NCBI GenBank assembly: GCA_026874595.1 | Contig: CM049314.1 | Coordinates: 33,614,229-33,678,228 of the forward strand | From: Sipunculus nudus | Taxonomy: Eukaryota; Annelida; Sipuncula; Golfingiida; Sipunculidae | DNA: 64,000 nucleotides | Direction of reading: 5' to 3' | In this document: positions 1-12,400 of the stretch, piece by piece | How the letters are laid out: every line of letters begins with the position of its first letter | Position numbering within the stretch: position 1 is the stretch's first letter | Notes under the pieces: generated by a model | Told to the model about the DNA's origin: nothing | The model's input: the letters and a program-made list of their open reading frames with translations, nothing else | The model's database searches: none | Program-made: the position numbers and the translations under genes

Positions 1-123
1 CCACAAAAAATTAACAATTTCAACATTTTTCTTTATATATGTATTTACTTAAAAAAAGGTTAAAACTATCTTAAATACTTGCTGAATATATTAACACAAA
101 TATAATAGTTTTGAAAGAATTAC

Positions 124-204
124 CTCTCCTCCATCTGCAATCCCATATTATCCATGCATTCTCCAAACAGTGAAGGCAGTATCCTGTATATAGGAGCTTT
201 GCTT
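124..204 (-). CDS. Candidate exon, minus strand, second CxxC possible
   Basis: The acceptor TATTTGCAG precedes 204 (or another AG 21 nt later), and a GTAATT donor follows 124. In the phase left by exon 1887-1989 it reads GYCLHCLENAWIIWDC (another CxxC) then RWRR. A different frame gives YRILPSLFGECMDNMGLQ. If the phase-consistent frame is right, the two exons would make a four-Cys zinc-binding-like module. No family is assigned. Confidence 0.4.
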
Positions 205-239
205 CTGCAAATACAAATACACAGATAATGCATGCATAT

Positions 240-240
240 G

Positions 241-310
<70 letters not shown>
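240..310. repeat. (TA)n microsatellite
   Basis: About 70 bp of TA with few interruptions. It overlaps the upstream side of candidate exon 124-204 only as intron. Confidence 0.95.
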
Positions 311-312
<2 letters not shown>

Positions 313-775
313 GTGATACGAATCAGTTTTAAAATCATACTCAATGACTGAAAGTTGATCGATTAATAATCATTTTTTTTTCATTTTATGTGCCATATTA
401 TTGACATAAAATCTGTTGTATAGATACCTAAATATTGACAGAGTAAATTAAGCCTAGCATGTACATCACACTGAAAGGTCAAGACTATACTTGTTAATAC
501 TTATTCACTGCATAAGGATAACATTAATACTGTTTCCTGTTAAGTGCCCATCTTTCTAAAATCTATGAGAGAGTTAGAATATTTCATTGGAATAAAGAGA
601 CTTCTTTTGAATGTGCATACCTGATCGTATATGAAAGGTTATGGGAAAAAAAATACATGATTTGATGATTTAATTTTGAAATGTCCTTTTCCAGAATGAT
701 TTTCACAGACAATAGACCTGACAATGTATTTTTAAAGGCACAAATGAAAGTATGTGTAAATATGATGTAATTAAC

Positions 776-1482
776 TCAGGGGTGTAGCCAGGATTGAGGG
801 AGGGGAGGGGGCCATGATCAGTGGCAGATTCAGAATTTCGAAAACAGGGGGGGGGGGGACTAATATGCATGTATAGGTACTATGAAAACTGTTATATATA
901 CGTGTATATGTATATATATGTATATATATTTATTATTATTATTATGATTACTATACGTTATATATTTTAGTGTACGAAAATATTCATTTTCTTTTTTTCA
1001 AGTATGAACCATACTTTATTAAGGTTAGTTTTAGGTACATGGGGAGGGTATGGGAGGGGGTATCCCCCCCCCCCCGTATTGGGAATATGCAATGTAAAGA
1101 GCACATTTTGAGGCAATGTTTACAAAAAAATGAGGATTTCCTGTTCCCGTAAAATCTGTTCCCTCATGTCTTTGCGTAAGTAGTCAAACTGTAGACAGGT
1201 TCAATATTTAATAAATATATATTTCTTCAAAATTAGGATATAAATTGGGAAAATTGGGGAATGGATAAAATGAGAGATATTGCAGCTCTCTTGATCCCCT
1301 TCTGATAGCAAATGCCATTTAATGCATATATATATATATATATATGTGTGTGTATATATATATATTTTTTATATATATATATATATATATCAGTATAAGA
1401 GTGAGTGAAATTCCGAAAGGACGGCGAGACTGGATGCAACCGGGGGGGGGGGGGGTATGGCCCCCTCTGGCTATGCCCCTGA
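776..1482. mobile_element. 707-bp TIR element with 7-bp target duplication
   Basis: The left end is TCAGGGGTGTAGCCAG and the inverted right end TCAGGGGCATAGCCAG (14 of 16 match). Both sides are flanked by AATTAAC (769-775 and 1483-1489). The interior has G and C homopolymers and a (TA)n tract and no transposase. It is a non-autonomous DNA transposon; CAGGGG ends are common in hAT-type elements, but the class is inferred. Confidence 0.75.
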
Positions 1483-1886
1483 AATTAACAGTAATGCTAT
1501 GGGCCTGGATTTTATTTATTGTAACTGTAAATAATTATATTATGAATATTTGATAACCAGAATATCTGCAATGTTTTATAGGGAGTAAACATGTTCCAAA
1601 CTGCATAAAATTAAAACAATAGCCAATATTCAGCAGGTTTGACAAATGATACTGTAAGGTTAGAGATGGTCAGGTTAGCGTGGCTCAGCTCCATCAAGCA
1701 GCAAGCCAAAAAGTTTATTAGAATAAAAATGAATGGAGAGAATGAGAAACGGGCAGGCGAATTTAGGTCAGCATCACTGCTAAGGTTCAATATGTAAGAT
1801 ACTTGTTTCACAGATTATTAAACTCATCAGCTTATTGAAATTGCCATGGACTTTACAAAAGAAAATATGATCAAATTCAAACTTAC

Positions 1887-1989
1887 CTTGGTGTACCTTT
1901 TCTCTGTTCTCTGCTAGGAATTTACCCTGCAACTGCTTGCCAGTGTAGTTGTGCACCTTGCACATCTTGCATTTGTACTTTTTTCGCAG
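1887..1989 (-). CDS. Candidate Cys-rich exon, minus strand
   Basis: A consensus GTAAGT donor follows 1887. The open frame reads LRKKYKCKMCKVHNYTGK then QLQGKFLAENREKVHQ, with a CxxC pair. The acceptor is uncertain (AG at 1990-1991, or two bases earlier), or the exon could begin at an ATG at 2016 (MFHALPNLE). With the acceptor at 1989 it is in phase with exon 2946-3038. Confidence 0.5.
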
Positions 1990-2945
1990 CTCTAAGTTTG
2001 GTAAGGCGTGGAACATTTACGTCATCTTTCCTCTAATCATTGATGCATGTATGGCTCTCTGAACACCTGTACAAGTAGAACAAATTCTAGGAGTATATAA
2101 AAACAGAACTGATAAACATGTAACCAACGAAAGACAATCTCAGCACCAGGCATATTAATAATATTTACAAAGTAAGTGCAGGTATATAAATTAATAACCA
2201 AAAGTGCTATATTGCATATAAAAATGGTAAATATTGGGTCAACAAATGTTTTTACTCAGTGTATAAACAGAAAGGAGCAAAAACAGCATCACATGTGTAT
2301 GAGGATTTATAAATAGGAAGCAATATATGCAGTACAGCCTTTATATTACAAAATGATGTAACATTTGTAATTGCATTTACATATACTAGCTGTTATAATA
2401 TAACAAGGGCTACAGGCATAATGCAAACCTGCGTAATTTTTCCAGGTTCCCTGATGATAAACTTGACTATTATTTGAAAAGTTATTATTTTTTAAGGTGT
2501 GACAAGTACATGTATAAAGCAAGTACTACCAATTTTGAATCTTAGTACAAGTATAAATGCGCTCAGTCTGATGCATACTGATGGATGAGATGTGGTATAC
2601 CCCATTAAAAAGGCCTGTATGTGAGTGAGGGGGTGTCAAAAACCCCATCCAACCCACATTATGAATGGAAATTGCAACCCTGTATAACAGAGTTGGGGGG
2701 GGGTCTCTGGCAAATTTTCAGTTGAGCAAACCTGGACATTACAGATGGTTTCACTAGGCCTTACTAGAACAATTTGTGGGGGGGGGGATCAGTGAGCTAT
2801 GTTTTCCAACAAAAGTTCAATAACAACTTTAGTACTGGTATCAGTGAATGACAGTGACAGAGGTGGTGTCTTCCCTGTAGCTCAAATGACTAACAGTCAG
2901 CTGAGCTAAAAAGGCGGTATATTATTATGTGATGTTTAAACTTAC

Positions 2946-3038
2946 ATAATTCCTATTCTTAAGAAATAGGAAAGTTGCCATGATGGTATCCAAATCTTCT
3001 TTGAATTTGCCACACTGATGGAAATGCTTGACCATTTT
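2946..3038 (-). CDS. Candidate internal exon, minus strand
   Basis: The acceptor TGTTTTCAG precedes 3038 and a GTAAGT donor follows 2946. The 31 open codons begin KMVKHFHQCGKFKEDLDTIM and end FLFLKNRNY, a helical, charged peptide, phase 0 on both sides. One other frame is also open. No family recognised. Confidence 0.55.
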
Positions 3039-3404
3039 CTGAAAACATAAACAGTATTTGGCTTTGCCTTAGCAGCCTCAATTTTCAGGCTCTCTCTCCC
3101 TCTCGCTCTCTCTCAAAAAGACTGGCTAAAATGTTAACACTTTGGCTAGCATGGTATGTTTTTTTTCTTCTAAAACATGTTAAGAAATTTAGGAAATTGT
3201 CTCAAAGCTGTTAATTATTTGTTTGGTCTGTGTTTACTCTCTGTTTAAGCATCTGTTAAAAATATTTAAAAAAAAAATAAAGGGACTTTGATATCTTAAT
3301 TTCTCTGGTAAGTGGGAAAACCTTATTCAAGGCCTCATTTAAAATCTAGTAAATAAATAATTCAAAACTGTTTTCGGTGGTGCCTTTACCAATATTTCAC
3401 CTTT

Positions 3405-3410
<6 letters not shown>

Positions 3411-3467
<57 letters not shown>
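3411..3467. repeat. (TA)n microsatellite
   Basis: About 57 bp of uninterrupted TA. Others not listed separately lie at 1326-1392, 3945-3985, 9449-9487, 36031-36068 and 36180-36240. Confidence 0.95.
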
Positions 3468-3469
<2 letters not shown>

Positions 3470-4599
3470 CATGTATATTTATACCATTCATGCATGATAT
3501 ACACCCAAACATGGCCAGGTGTGTGTGTTTGTGGGTCGGCGGGGGGGGGGGGGGGTTTGCTTCCTTTTTCCTAATTGGCAATTCCCTGAAACTAAAAAAG
3601 ACTTAATCATTAATGATAAACATTGGCATCAATGCAGGGAATGGGGGTTATATATCCCCCCCCCCCATTTTTTTTTAACAAGGGGGGATTGGTCAATGTA
3701 ATCATCCCCAACACTGATATTGAGCAAGTAACAATTACTTTTATATATTGCAATTGGACATGTAATATATTAATAATTAGAAAACTTGACTTTGTTTCCA
3801 TTTCTGAGTTAACTGAAATATAACTTATAAGGTTATCTAATAATCTAAACATGGTTTAGAGTTGACATTTAATGGAAACATAAAACCTGCACTTAATTAA
3901 TATAAAATATCAACATCACACAAATGTCACACATTATAAAAGGTGTATATATATAATATATATATACACATATATACATAATATATATTTCCAACTCAAT
4001 CACTCTTTTACCCCTGCCAGTGACAGTGCCCCCCCCCCCCCCCCAACTGAGGCGGGCCTCGTACCACTATACCATTACCAACGTACACTATTACACAGTA
4101 TTAGAATAACAACTAACACAGTAAACAGATTTATGCCTACATATTAAAGAAGAACATTTTACCATTGAAGATGCTGGGTAACTTCTGTGACTTTCAGCAG
4201 CCAGCAGACGGACAAAAATGGCTTCTCTTCCCGCCGTGGAGTCAAAAGATCCAGGATGTTGACGTCATGAGTGGCCCCGCTGATCACATGACGCGCGGTT
4301 TATTTCATCTGTACCGTCTGCTTTACACACGTGTCACACCATTTTCACAGACGCTCATCATTTGACGTTGCATTTGCGCGTTATTCAACGCACAAGAGCG
4401 TCTACATGGCAAAGCGGCGTAAATTTACAGTCTTATGCGCCGTTATTTTACGGCAATTTTAAACAGTGTAATAATAAATGGTTAACCATCCCATTCTCGT
4501 TTCACTCAAATTCACGATGGTCTAAATCGGGTGGTTGGCACATGACCTTTCGAGGTCTTAAAGATACCGCTTACTCCAACGGAAAACGGAGCCGCCCCC

Positions 4600-4626
4600 T
4601 TTAAAATTGCACTGCGCATGCGCTGT
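4600..4626. promoter_or_regulatory. NRF1-type palindrome in GC-richer promoter-like region
   Basis: TGCGCATGCGC lies at about 4613-4623, matching the core of the NRF1 consensus (YGCGCAYGCGCR) except for the last base. It sits in a stretch (4200-4800) clearly richer in CpG than its surroundings and 30 bp before the candidate start at 4651. NRF1 sites near CpG-rich starts are common in animal housekeeping genes. Function is inferred. Confidence 0.45.
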
Positions 4627-4650
4627 CCCGTTGCCGCGCTTTGTTCTTGG

Positions 4651-4741
4651 TGATGGAAGAAACACCGGAAATGCTAGACCTGCTCCCGCAGTGTATAAAA
4701 GAAATATGTGCCACTAAAGAAATCCGTCGATTCCAAATCCC
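4651..4741 (+). CDS. Candidate first exon, plus strand
   Basis: An ATG at 4651 in a good context (TTGGTGATGGAAGAA) opens a frame reading MEETPEMLDLLPQCIKEI then CATKEIRRFQIPG. A CAG/GTCTTG donor-like site near 4741 precedes an in-frame stop. The peptide is protein-like and starts 30 bp after an NRF1-type palindrome in a GC-richer stretch. No downstream exon was identified and I do not recognise the protein. Confidence 0.35.
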
Positions 4742-5129
4742 AGGTCTTGGCAGTTGAGTGTTCCAAAAGTGGGTGAGGTCGGAGTCTGTCACGTAACAAG
4801 CTGGGTCACCTTACTGACTTAGGGTAGCTCCGCACGCACCGTGTTAGTATATCTCTAAGAACTTTTTTTCTGGATATTTTCTGGAGGTTTGGTGCTTTGT
4901 AGTATATTATCAAGAACGTAAACGCTTTGAAACCACTGTCAGCGGCACAAGCGGTATGATTACATGTATACATTAAATAGTATCTAGCATGTTTTCTTCA
5001 TCTTCAAAGTGTGACACACAAATACATAACTAAAATTAATTAGTTACAATGTTGTCTTTAACCATTTATAGAATTTACTGTATATCTGGCAGACGTAGCA
5101 TATGTATCTATCGATATAAACTCCTGATT

Positions 5130-5280
5130 TCAGTTTATAGCATTGCTTGTGAAGTAGCCAATAATTATACATGAGAATAACTTCATCAATTTTAAATGAA
5201 CCCTCTACTGGATCACGCCCACGCATCTCGTCCTTCAGATTCTGCAGCAGCTCCCTGCAGACTGCGGGTAATCCACTCAT
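5130..5280 (-). CDS. Candidate coding segment starting MSGLPAVC, minus strand
   Basis: An ATG at 5280 opens a 78-codon frame. Its first ~50 residues look protein-like (MSGLPAVCRELLQNLKDEM, then a GSFKIDEVIL segment). Possible donors are a GTATAA near 5176 or a GTTTAT near 5126. It could be the 5' coding exon of the minus-strand candidates at 3.0 and 1.9 kb, but an intervening plus-strand start at 4651 argues against one simple gene. Confidence 0.35.
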
Positions 5281-5644
5281 TTATGACGTAAGCATGATAC
5301 ACGCACACACAGACACGCATATTAATCACAATTTCTTCAAATTAGTATATTGGACATGCATTAGAACTATATGAAAATATCTGATATATTTGGTAACATT
5401 AATAATTTTTTCTATAAAAGGCCAATGTTTCTAGAAGTTGATCCAATATTGCATCACAATTGATTAATTTTTGCCTTGGCATGCTTCAGTAGCGTAGATG
5501 GTCCAGAAAGCCCTAGAAACCCTATGTAAGTACTACCTTACCTTATTTGTTTGTCATTTCTTTGCTTAACTTCATTACATTTATTATTATTTCTTTAAGT
5601 AGAGCTGACAGCGCTTCGGTTTGGGTTGTGTTCATCCGCGTTCG

Positions 5645-5700
5645 TGTGTATGTTTGTGTGTTTGTTCACAACAAAAAACACAAACACACAAACATACACA
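5645..5700. repeat. Perfect 21-bp inverted repeat
   Basis: TGTGTATGTTTGTGTGTTTG (5645-5665 arm) is mirrored by 5680-5700 with a 14-bp spacer, giving a strong hairpin, then an AAGAATA-type simple repeat to 5785. Confidence 0.8.
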
Positions 5701-5785
5701 AAGAAGAATAAAGAAGATAAATAAAGAAGATAATAAAGAATAATAGAATAATAGAAGAATAATAGAAGAATAATAAAGAAGAATC
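5701..5785. repeat. AAGAATA-type simple repeat
   Basis: AAGAAGAATAAAGAAGATAA and variants; low complexity. Confidence 0.8.
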
Positions 5786-6204
5786 CATTAGATTCTAGTA
5801 TGAATCCGGCACAATATTCGGATTCAGGGACGTCATCAAGAAATATTAATAAAAGTACAGTTACTTATTCACGAACTAACCTGAGAATATGGACCGAATA
5901 AGTGAATGCAAACCCAGGTGGAGAGCATCCCACAATAGGGGCCCCCTCATGGTGGAGGCTTCCATTCCTTACAATGCAGATTTCTGGTTGCTTCATTTTT
6001 CCCACCCTCGTCATGGATATGATAGATCATTTTAAGGGAACCACTATATAACAACAAACAGTTGAGTAGATACACGCTGATTTAATTATCGATGTATCTA
6101 TTGCACGAGCCAGTTTAAATATGAAAAAGTGCTCAGAGCATTCATCAGCTAGTAGTGGTGAAACGGGTGGCATAATTTGGACTTTTTGTCGAAATAGTTG
6201 CCCC

Positions 6205-6332
6205 TCCAACGCTGGCGGTTTTCTTTTGGTTCATCGGTGTCCTCGACCTCTAGACACTACCAGACGCCAACAATCAAGCCATGGAGAGTACTTGGGTTAG
6301 TTATAATAACTATTTGTACAATCCATGTAAAA
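6205..6332 (+). mobile_element. SINE family B, 5'-truncated
   Basis: CAAGCCATGGAGAGTAC and GTTATAATAACTATTTGTAC then AATCCATGTAAAA match the 3' half of the 36625-36905 element in opposite orientation. The tRNA-like head is absent. Confidence 0.65.
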
Positions 6333-6929
6333 CAAAATTTGAAAAAATTTAACACTACTCAGACTCAAGCACTCCTTACCATGACAAAACTAAATATGGA
6401 ACATTTAGATAAACAAAACAAATACAGAACAGGAATTTAACTTCTTTTACCAGTATGACCCATGTGCTGTCAGCAAGTTTAGGCTAAAATGGTATTGTAC
6501 TTAGGGGGTTAAGGTGAAAACATGCCGTGGTACGTCCATGAACGTGAAGAAGACGTTTAGTTATGTATCACAGATCAGTGGTCGAGTCCATACCATCCGA
6601 GTCCAAAATCGAGTCGGAGTAGAAACCACTCGAGTCAAAGTCCACCGTCTCCGATTCCGAGCCCAATAACATATTTATATTCAATATCTTTAAATTTGAA
6701 ATTTTAGATTATAATGTATATTTTTTATAGTTTTATTTAAGATTATAATGTATATTTATTTATATTATAGTTTATACTTTTTTAATTTAAAATTTAGATA
6801 CATTTATCTCGCGACGCAGGGAAATATACGAGTCTCCATAGCGTGTTCCCCCATGTGAACAGCCATTTTGTCCCTCCGATATGAGGTGGACTCGGACTGA
6901 TTTCTCACATCCTGACATCTGAGTCTAAA

Positions 6930-7625
6930 GCCTGTATCTCACTTTTGTCGTGCAAATTTGCGATTTTTTTAACATGTCGAATATTTCTGCGATAAGGAAG
7001 CGACAGTTTGCGAATCACGCGAGGAAACTGAGAACCACCGTTCAAAGACTCTCTTGCGAATGCCGTTCGCAATTTGTCTCAAGCTGTCGCAGCCCAGTGA
7101 GATAAATGCTAAAAGCCTCGCCGCCTATTGGTGATTTTGCTGCGACGCGATGCAACTAAAATTGCAAGGGATCTGCCACTAGTCGCCGACTATAATCGCA
7201 TGTGAATCGCAAGCGAGCGGGCCTTGCGACGGGTCTTGCGACTTGCGACCGCCAGTCGCAGACCATCGAAAGGTTTCTGGCATGTCAGACACTTGCGATT
7301 CCTTCACACCAAGACAACTGAAGAGGAATATGAATTAATGACCATATGGAATCGAACACCGCGTCCTACAACCAGACTTCGCCCGAATAACGCAACCGAA
7401 AGCAGACAGTAAGGGCATGTTAAGAGAAATGTGCGGTATAGGGCAGTGGTTGGTGATATTGTGATAGTTTTTATTAATATTATTTCTAGTTTCACAAATT
7501 TATCATCAAAATTAAATAACGAGGGAAACTCCGTAATCTAAAATCTGCAAATGATCACTGAACGCCAGTCACAGGCAATCGCAAACTGTCTGCGACTGAT
7601 CGCCGATAATATTCGCCAGTGGGCG
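6930..7625. mobile_element. TCGCA-rich patch, possible MITE
   Basis: CCTGTATCTCACTTTTGTCG, CTTGCGACTTGCGACCGCCA and CTGCGACTGATCGCC show many TCGCA/TGCGA words in both orientations flanking an AT-richer middle. The compositional break and partial inverted symmetry suggest a decayed TIR element, but ends were not resolved. Confidence 0.35.
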
Positions 7626-7629
7626 GCAG

Positions 7630-9444
7630 GCTTAAGTCCGACTCCAGGACCCTCGAGTCCGAGTCAGAATGCCTGAATGAGTGCAAGTCCGACCCAGAGT
7701 CCTACATCTTGTTTTTTTTTAATACTGCTCAGAAACCAATGAGATTCAATCTAAATAATAATTGCGCAGTTAATTGGTCAAATGTAAAAAAAAGTAACAA
7801 GATTATCGTGGTCTTTAATCTTAATTTCTAAAGTACTCAGTTAGAATAGTCTCGACTCGAGTACCCAATTCAGCACCTGATCTGTATACTTGAAAAGTGT
7901 TGAATTACTTGGACAGCACAGTTATGTTTAATAAGATTCTGATCTGTCTGGACAGTGTTTACATCCGGCTGTCAAGTATTAAGCTAATTGTTCCCGACGC
8001 TTTCCGTTAACACAGACGACTGGTCAGTCAGGCTTAGGGGGATTATTTAACAGGTGCGAGCTGTGCTTCCTGTGGTATTAGTGCAAGGGAGCGCTGCAGC
8101 GGCTCTGGCCGGCGGAGGATGCAAAGGTACTCGGGGTGCGCTAACCCCGTCAGTCTCCATAAAACAAGCGGTCTGGGCTCCGTGCGGTCTGATATAAATA
8201 CCCCATCACTACTCCCAGATTCCTAAGTTTACTTAACTTGTAACTCCCATGAGGGCACTTGTTGCCCGGCCGCTTCTGTTTCCGATGTTACCGGTTTATT
8301 CCCAACCATGTCGCCTGTCCCTTTGTTCCTGGTTTGACAAGGAGTATTCAATACAGAAACAGAGCGTTCGCCGTTCCCTAATTGCTTGTCTTATTGATAT
8401 TGAGGTTTTTAGAACAGACCTTGGATCCCTTTGATGTCAAGAAAACTCCGCCCCATGCTGAGATGATAATTCTTCTCAGGAAAGTGTCCATAATCTTAGA
8501 GTTTGCCTAAAGCGCTCATTTGTTGTACCTAGCTCATTTGATTGCTGTTATACTGAACCAAATTAGAATAAAAATCATCCGATTAAGAAATTCTGTTCCT
8601 GAAGATATGTTTTTTTATAATTATTTTTAAGTAACTATTTATTGAACTAACTTATACAGCAAATGCATATATGCGGCCTACATATCAAGGATCCTGGATA
8701 CACAGCGGAACGCGAGAGAGAGCATACTTGATTCATAGAGCAAAGGGGTACAGTAACAGCTGTCTTTGTGCAAATGTGTTGTCCTGCTTTAAAAGATAGA
8801 TCCAGCGTCTTAGGAATTTCTATTTATTTACAAATAACTGCATGTTATATATAGGATAAACGTAACCGACCCTGGGAACACTTTTGTATGACAACAATTT
8901 TAAAGCATGAAGATATCAAACAAGTTTCCTTAGTGCCCATTCTGTGCATTAGCTATAAATTTATGCGAGATCTATCCCTGGAACAATGTAACTGAATATG
9001 TCATAAATATGTGATCTTATCTTACACACATACATTAACCCAAAAGGTTCAGGTGTAATTTAATCATTTAGTATTTCATGAAGTGGGCCACTGGCGATGA
9101 TCGGTCCCGGGTCAGCTGCTGCGTACAAGAGATCGCCCACCAGACTGTATATTCCAGGGGCGTATACCACCCCCACCCCCCACACACACACACCCGACTT
9201 TTTTGTATCAATCCCGCTAGCAATTCACACAATAATATTTTTCTCTTTGAAATGAAATAAATTGATAATAAGAATTATAGATTTGGTTGGATTTCTAATT
9301 TTTTATGAATTATTATATATCTCAACCTTGTTTAGAATTAACCTATACTGTAAACATAGACCTTATTTTCTTAAACCTTATACCTAATTGAAATAAATTT
9401 GAAATATGTCACAGAGTGTAACAGAGTCAATAATATATAATATA

Positions 9445-9488
<44 letters not shown>

Positions 9489-12400
9489 AGTTGTAACAAA
9501 TTTAATAACCCCTCCCCCCGGCCGGCGAGTCATCCCCTCACTGCATCCAACGACAGCTGCATCCAACAACAGAGATTTCTCAATTACTCCTAATTTTATA
9601 CACGTGACCTCTTCTTCGTGCATGATCCAGAACTCGGCTCCTTGTTCAGTTGGTGAGCCATGTGAATTCATTATCTGGCTGAATGCTGAATTAAAGGTTC
9701 ATTATCTGTATATCGATCGTCAATAGAAACCAATTAAAATTTGAATGGGAGCTGGTTAGAGGTGTCATCGAACAACCGCTCCAATTTAAATGGATTTGGT
9801 ATTAATTTATTAGCGCAGGATATTTTTAAAGAAAATTTCAGAACTGCACTAAATTGCAATTAAGAGTTCCCATATCAGCATAAATGAGGCCTATAAAAAG
9901 CTTATTTATATTTCATGAATATTACAATGAAAATGTGCCAAAATGAACAAAATTATTACAGAAATGTAACAGAACGTTTGCAAACTCATAACATAAGACC
10001 TTATCACATGGTATATTGTCATGGTGTGAGTGATCAATTAAATTAAATTATTAACTCATGGACATAAAAAGGGTGTAAAACGTGAAATTTAAGAACGGGT
10101 CAAATTCAGAATAACAACTGCATATTTTCCATTGACCATAAATATGGGCCAAGCTGACGCTAAAATATACTCTATATTAGTGCCGTGCCGTAAATGATCA
10201 AAGGATTTGAAAAAAAGTGCTTTAGATTGTTCGATAATATATTCAGTTTACAGTTCGTTATATTGCAGGTATCACAATTTCCAGAGAATCAAGGGAGACA
10301 AATACATATGGAATATAAAAATAATTTCAAATGATTGTGGAGAACCATTCAACATAAAATTTATCTTTTCAGGTAAAAAAAATAATATATTTTGTATTTT
10401 CTCCCAATCGTTTCATTAAACTGTAAGACTTTAGACATTAGACACATATTTCAGAATTGTGACCGGCCTATGACATACATATTCGTATTATCTCAACTTT
10501 TGTAAAGATTTAGAAGCGTTTGTTCAAGTGACGTTTGGAAAAATATCCACCTAGCTTATATAAAATGCAAGCAAATGATTGCAATGTGAATGTTGTCTGA
10601 GAAATGATGGCAAACTATTCCAAACATCTTTGTGAAGCTTGTTTTAAAGCATTGCAAACATAATCATTTCTCTAAAGTATTTCGACATTGATTTACACAT
10701 TTCCCTTAGTCGCTAGACCATTTAAGAGTCTTTCGTTTTTACGTTGCATGTCAAAGCTACATTTATACCATTACAATTAATTGTGTTAAAGCTAGAGAAA
10801 GGTCAAATGAACAAAATGTTACAAAACATCGTGAACAAGTTGTTGAAATAGAAAGGTAGGGGATGAAAGTTATAAAGGATAAAAAGCAGCACAATTAATA
10901 TGCATCTGCCAGGTAACCCTGTTAATAAAAAAAGAAAGAGATAAATATATATCTTAATAACTTACGGTGCAGCTGCTTAAAGTCTTTTTTCCAGAACACC
11001 CGCACAATGTTTAATATTATAGTCTTTTCCACTATCAAGGAACCATTGTAGTTTGGCAATAATTACTCAAATAGGGTAATCATTTCCAAAAATTAGCTGC
11101 AATGACACAGTAAAGTATTACTAATTAACTAATTAACTTGAATGAAACCAAAAATCATATCTTCCAAGTTATTTTAGTAATGCAATAAAATTGATTTTGG
11201 AGAAAACGGTATTTTCACATCCCAGCCCAATTGATGAGGGTCAAGGTCACTGGGGGCATGCTCAAATAATTTCATTTCAATGTTGCTGATTGGCTATTTA
11301 GTGTCATAAATATCCTATATATTGCAACTTTCAAAGTGAGGCTGGCAACCCAGGACGGACGCCATGCCACCTGGTCGCAAGATTCAGAAATCAAAAAGAT
11401 TATAAAGAGTATTCATCTAATATTAGAATTTAAGTCCCTCATCAGCTATAATGCCAAACTGTAAGGTCATATATAGTTTACTAGAATAAATTTCAGTGGC
11501 CACCTACGGGTGGAATAGACTGTAGCAACATGTTTGTTGGAACAAGCAAACAAAACTGCAACTCTACTTGGTTCGAACACCTCTGCCCGCCTTATTTTCC
11601 TAGATACTTCTGTCAATATATTCAGTAGCTACAAAGTGTTTCAGTGTTTATCACAGGGGTAAATGTGGAAGCCTCTGATAAGTAAAATATTATGAATAAA
11701 CGAAGACAGGGCGGCGTGGACTGGTCTTGGAAGAGCAGCAGTAGTTAAAGTGGCAATATGTGTTTATCCATGTAATGTAGGAATGACATTTAGGTGACGT
11801 AACAGAAGCATTACGTACAAATAGCTTTGTGACGTCATCCATTTGAATCATCAAATATATATGATGTTCAAGGTCTCTAGCTTAGGGCATCAATAATATT
11901 TCGCTCTATAGTATTTTCTGTTCAATCATATTTCAATTCGAATCCACACACGGGAGTATTATTTTGCCGTCAGATAATCTCCATTTTGTTCTAATCTGCC
12001 TCTGATGTGATTTAAAGTAATCTTTAGTACATTTTACAAAAAATGACGTGAAAAACATGGTGGAAAATGGTGGGGGAATGGTAGTATAGATAATTATTTC
12101 TACAGCTTGTTCAGAGTAGCGTTATTGATATAAAAGTCAAGGTAATCAGATATTTCCATCCACTAAGGGAGCAGTCCTGTTTTAGTATTCATTTAGCCCA
12201 AGTGCTTATATAAGCACAAGTTAAATATTTGCAATGCACATACTTCAGATATTTCGTGTTCGGATATTGAGTTGAGTAAACTGAAGGAATTCACTTTGTT
12301 GGCGGTCGTGTTGAAATAATCGAAATCAAGCTGAGGGAAAAGTGAGCAGAATCGATGAACTGATTCGTTCCCTAATTGTCCCTTTGTTCCTGCTGTCAGT

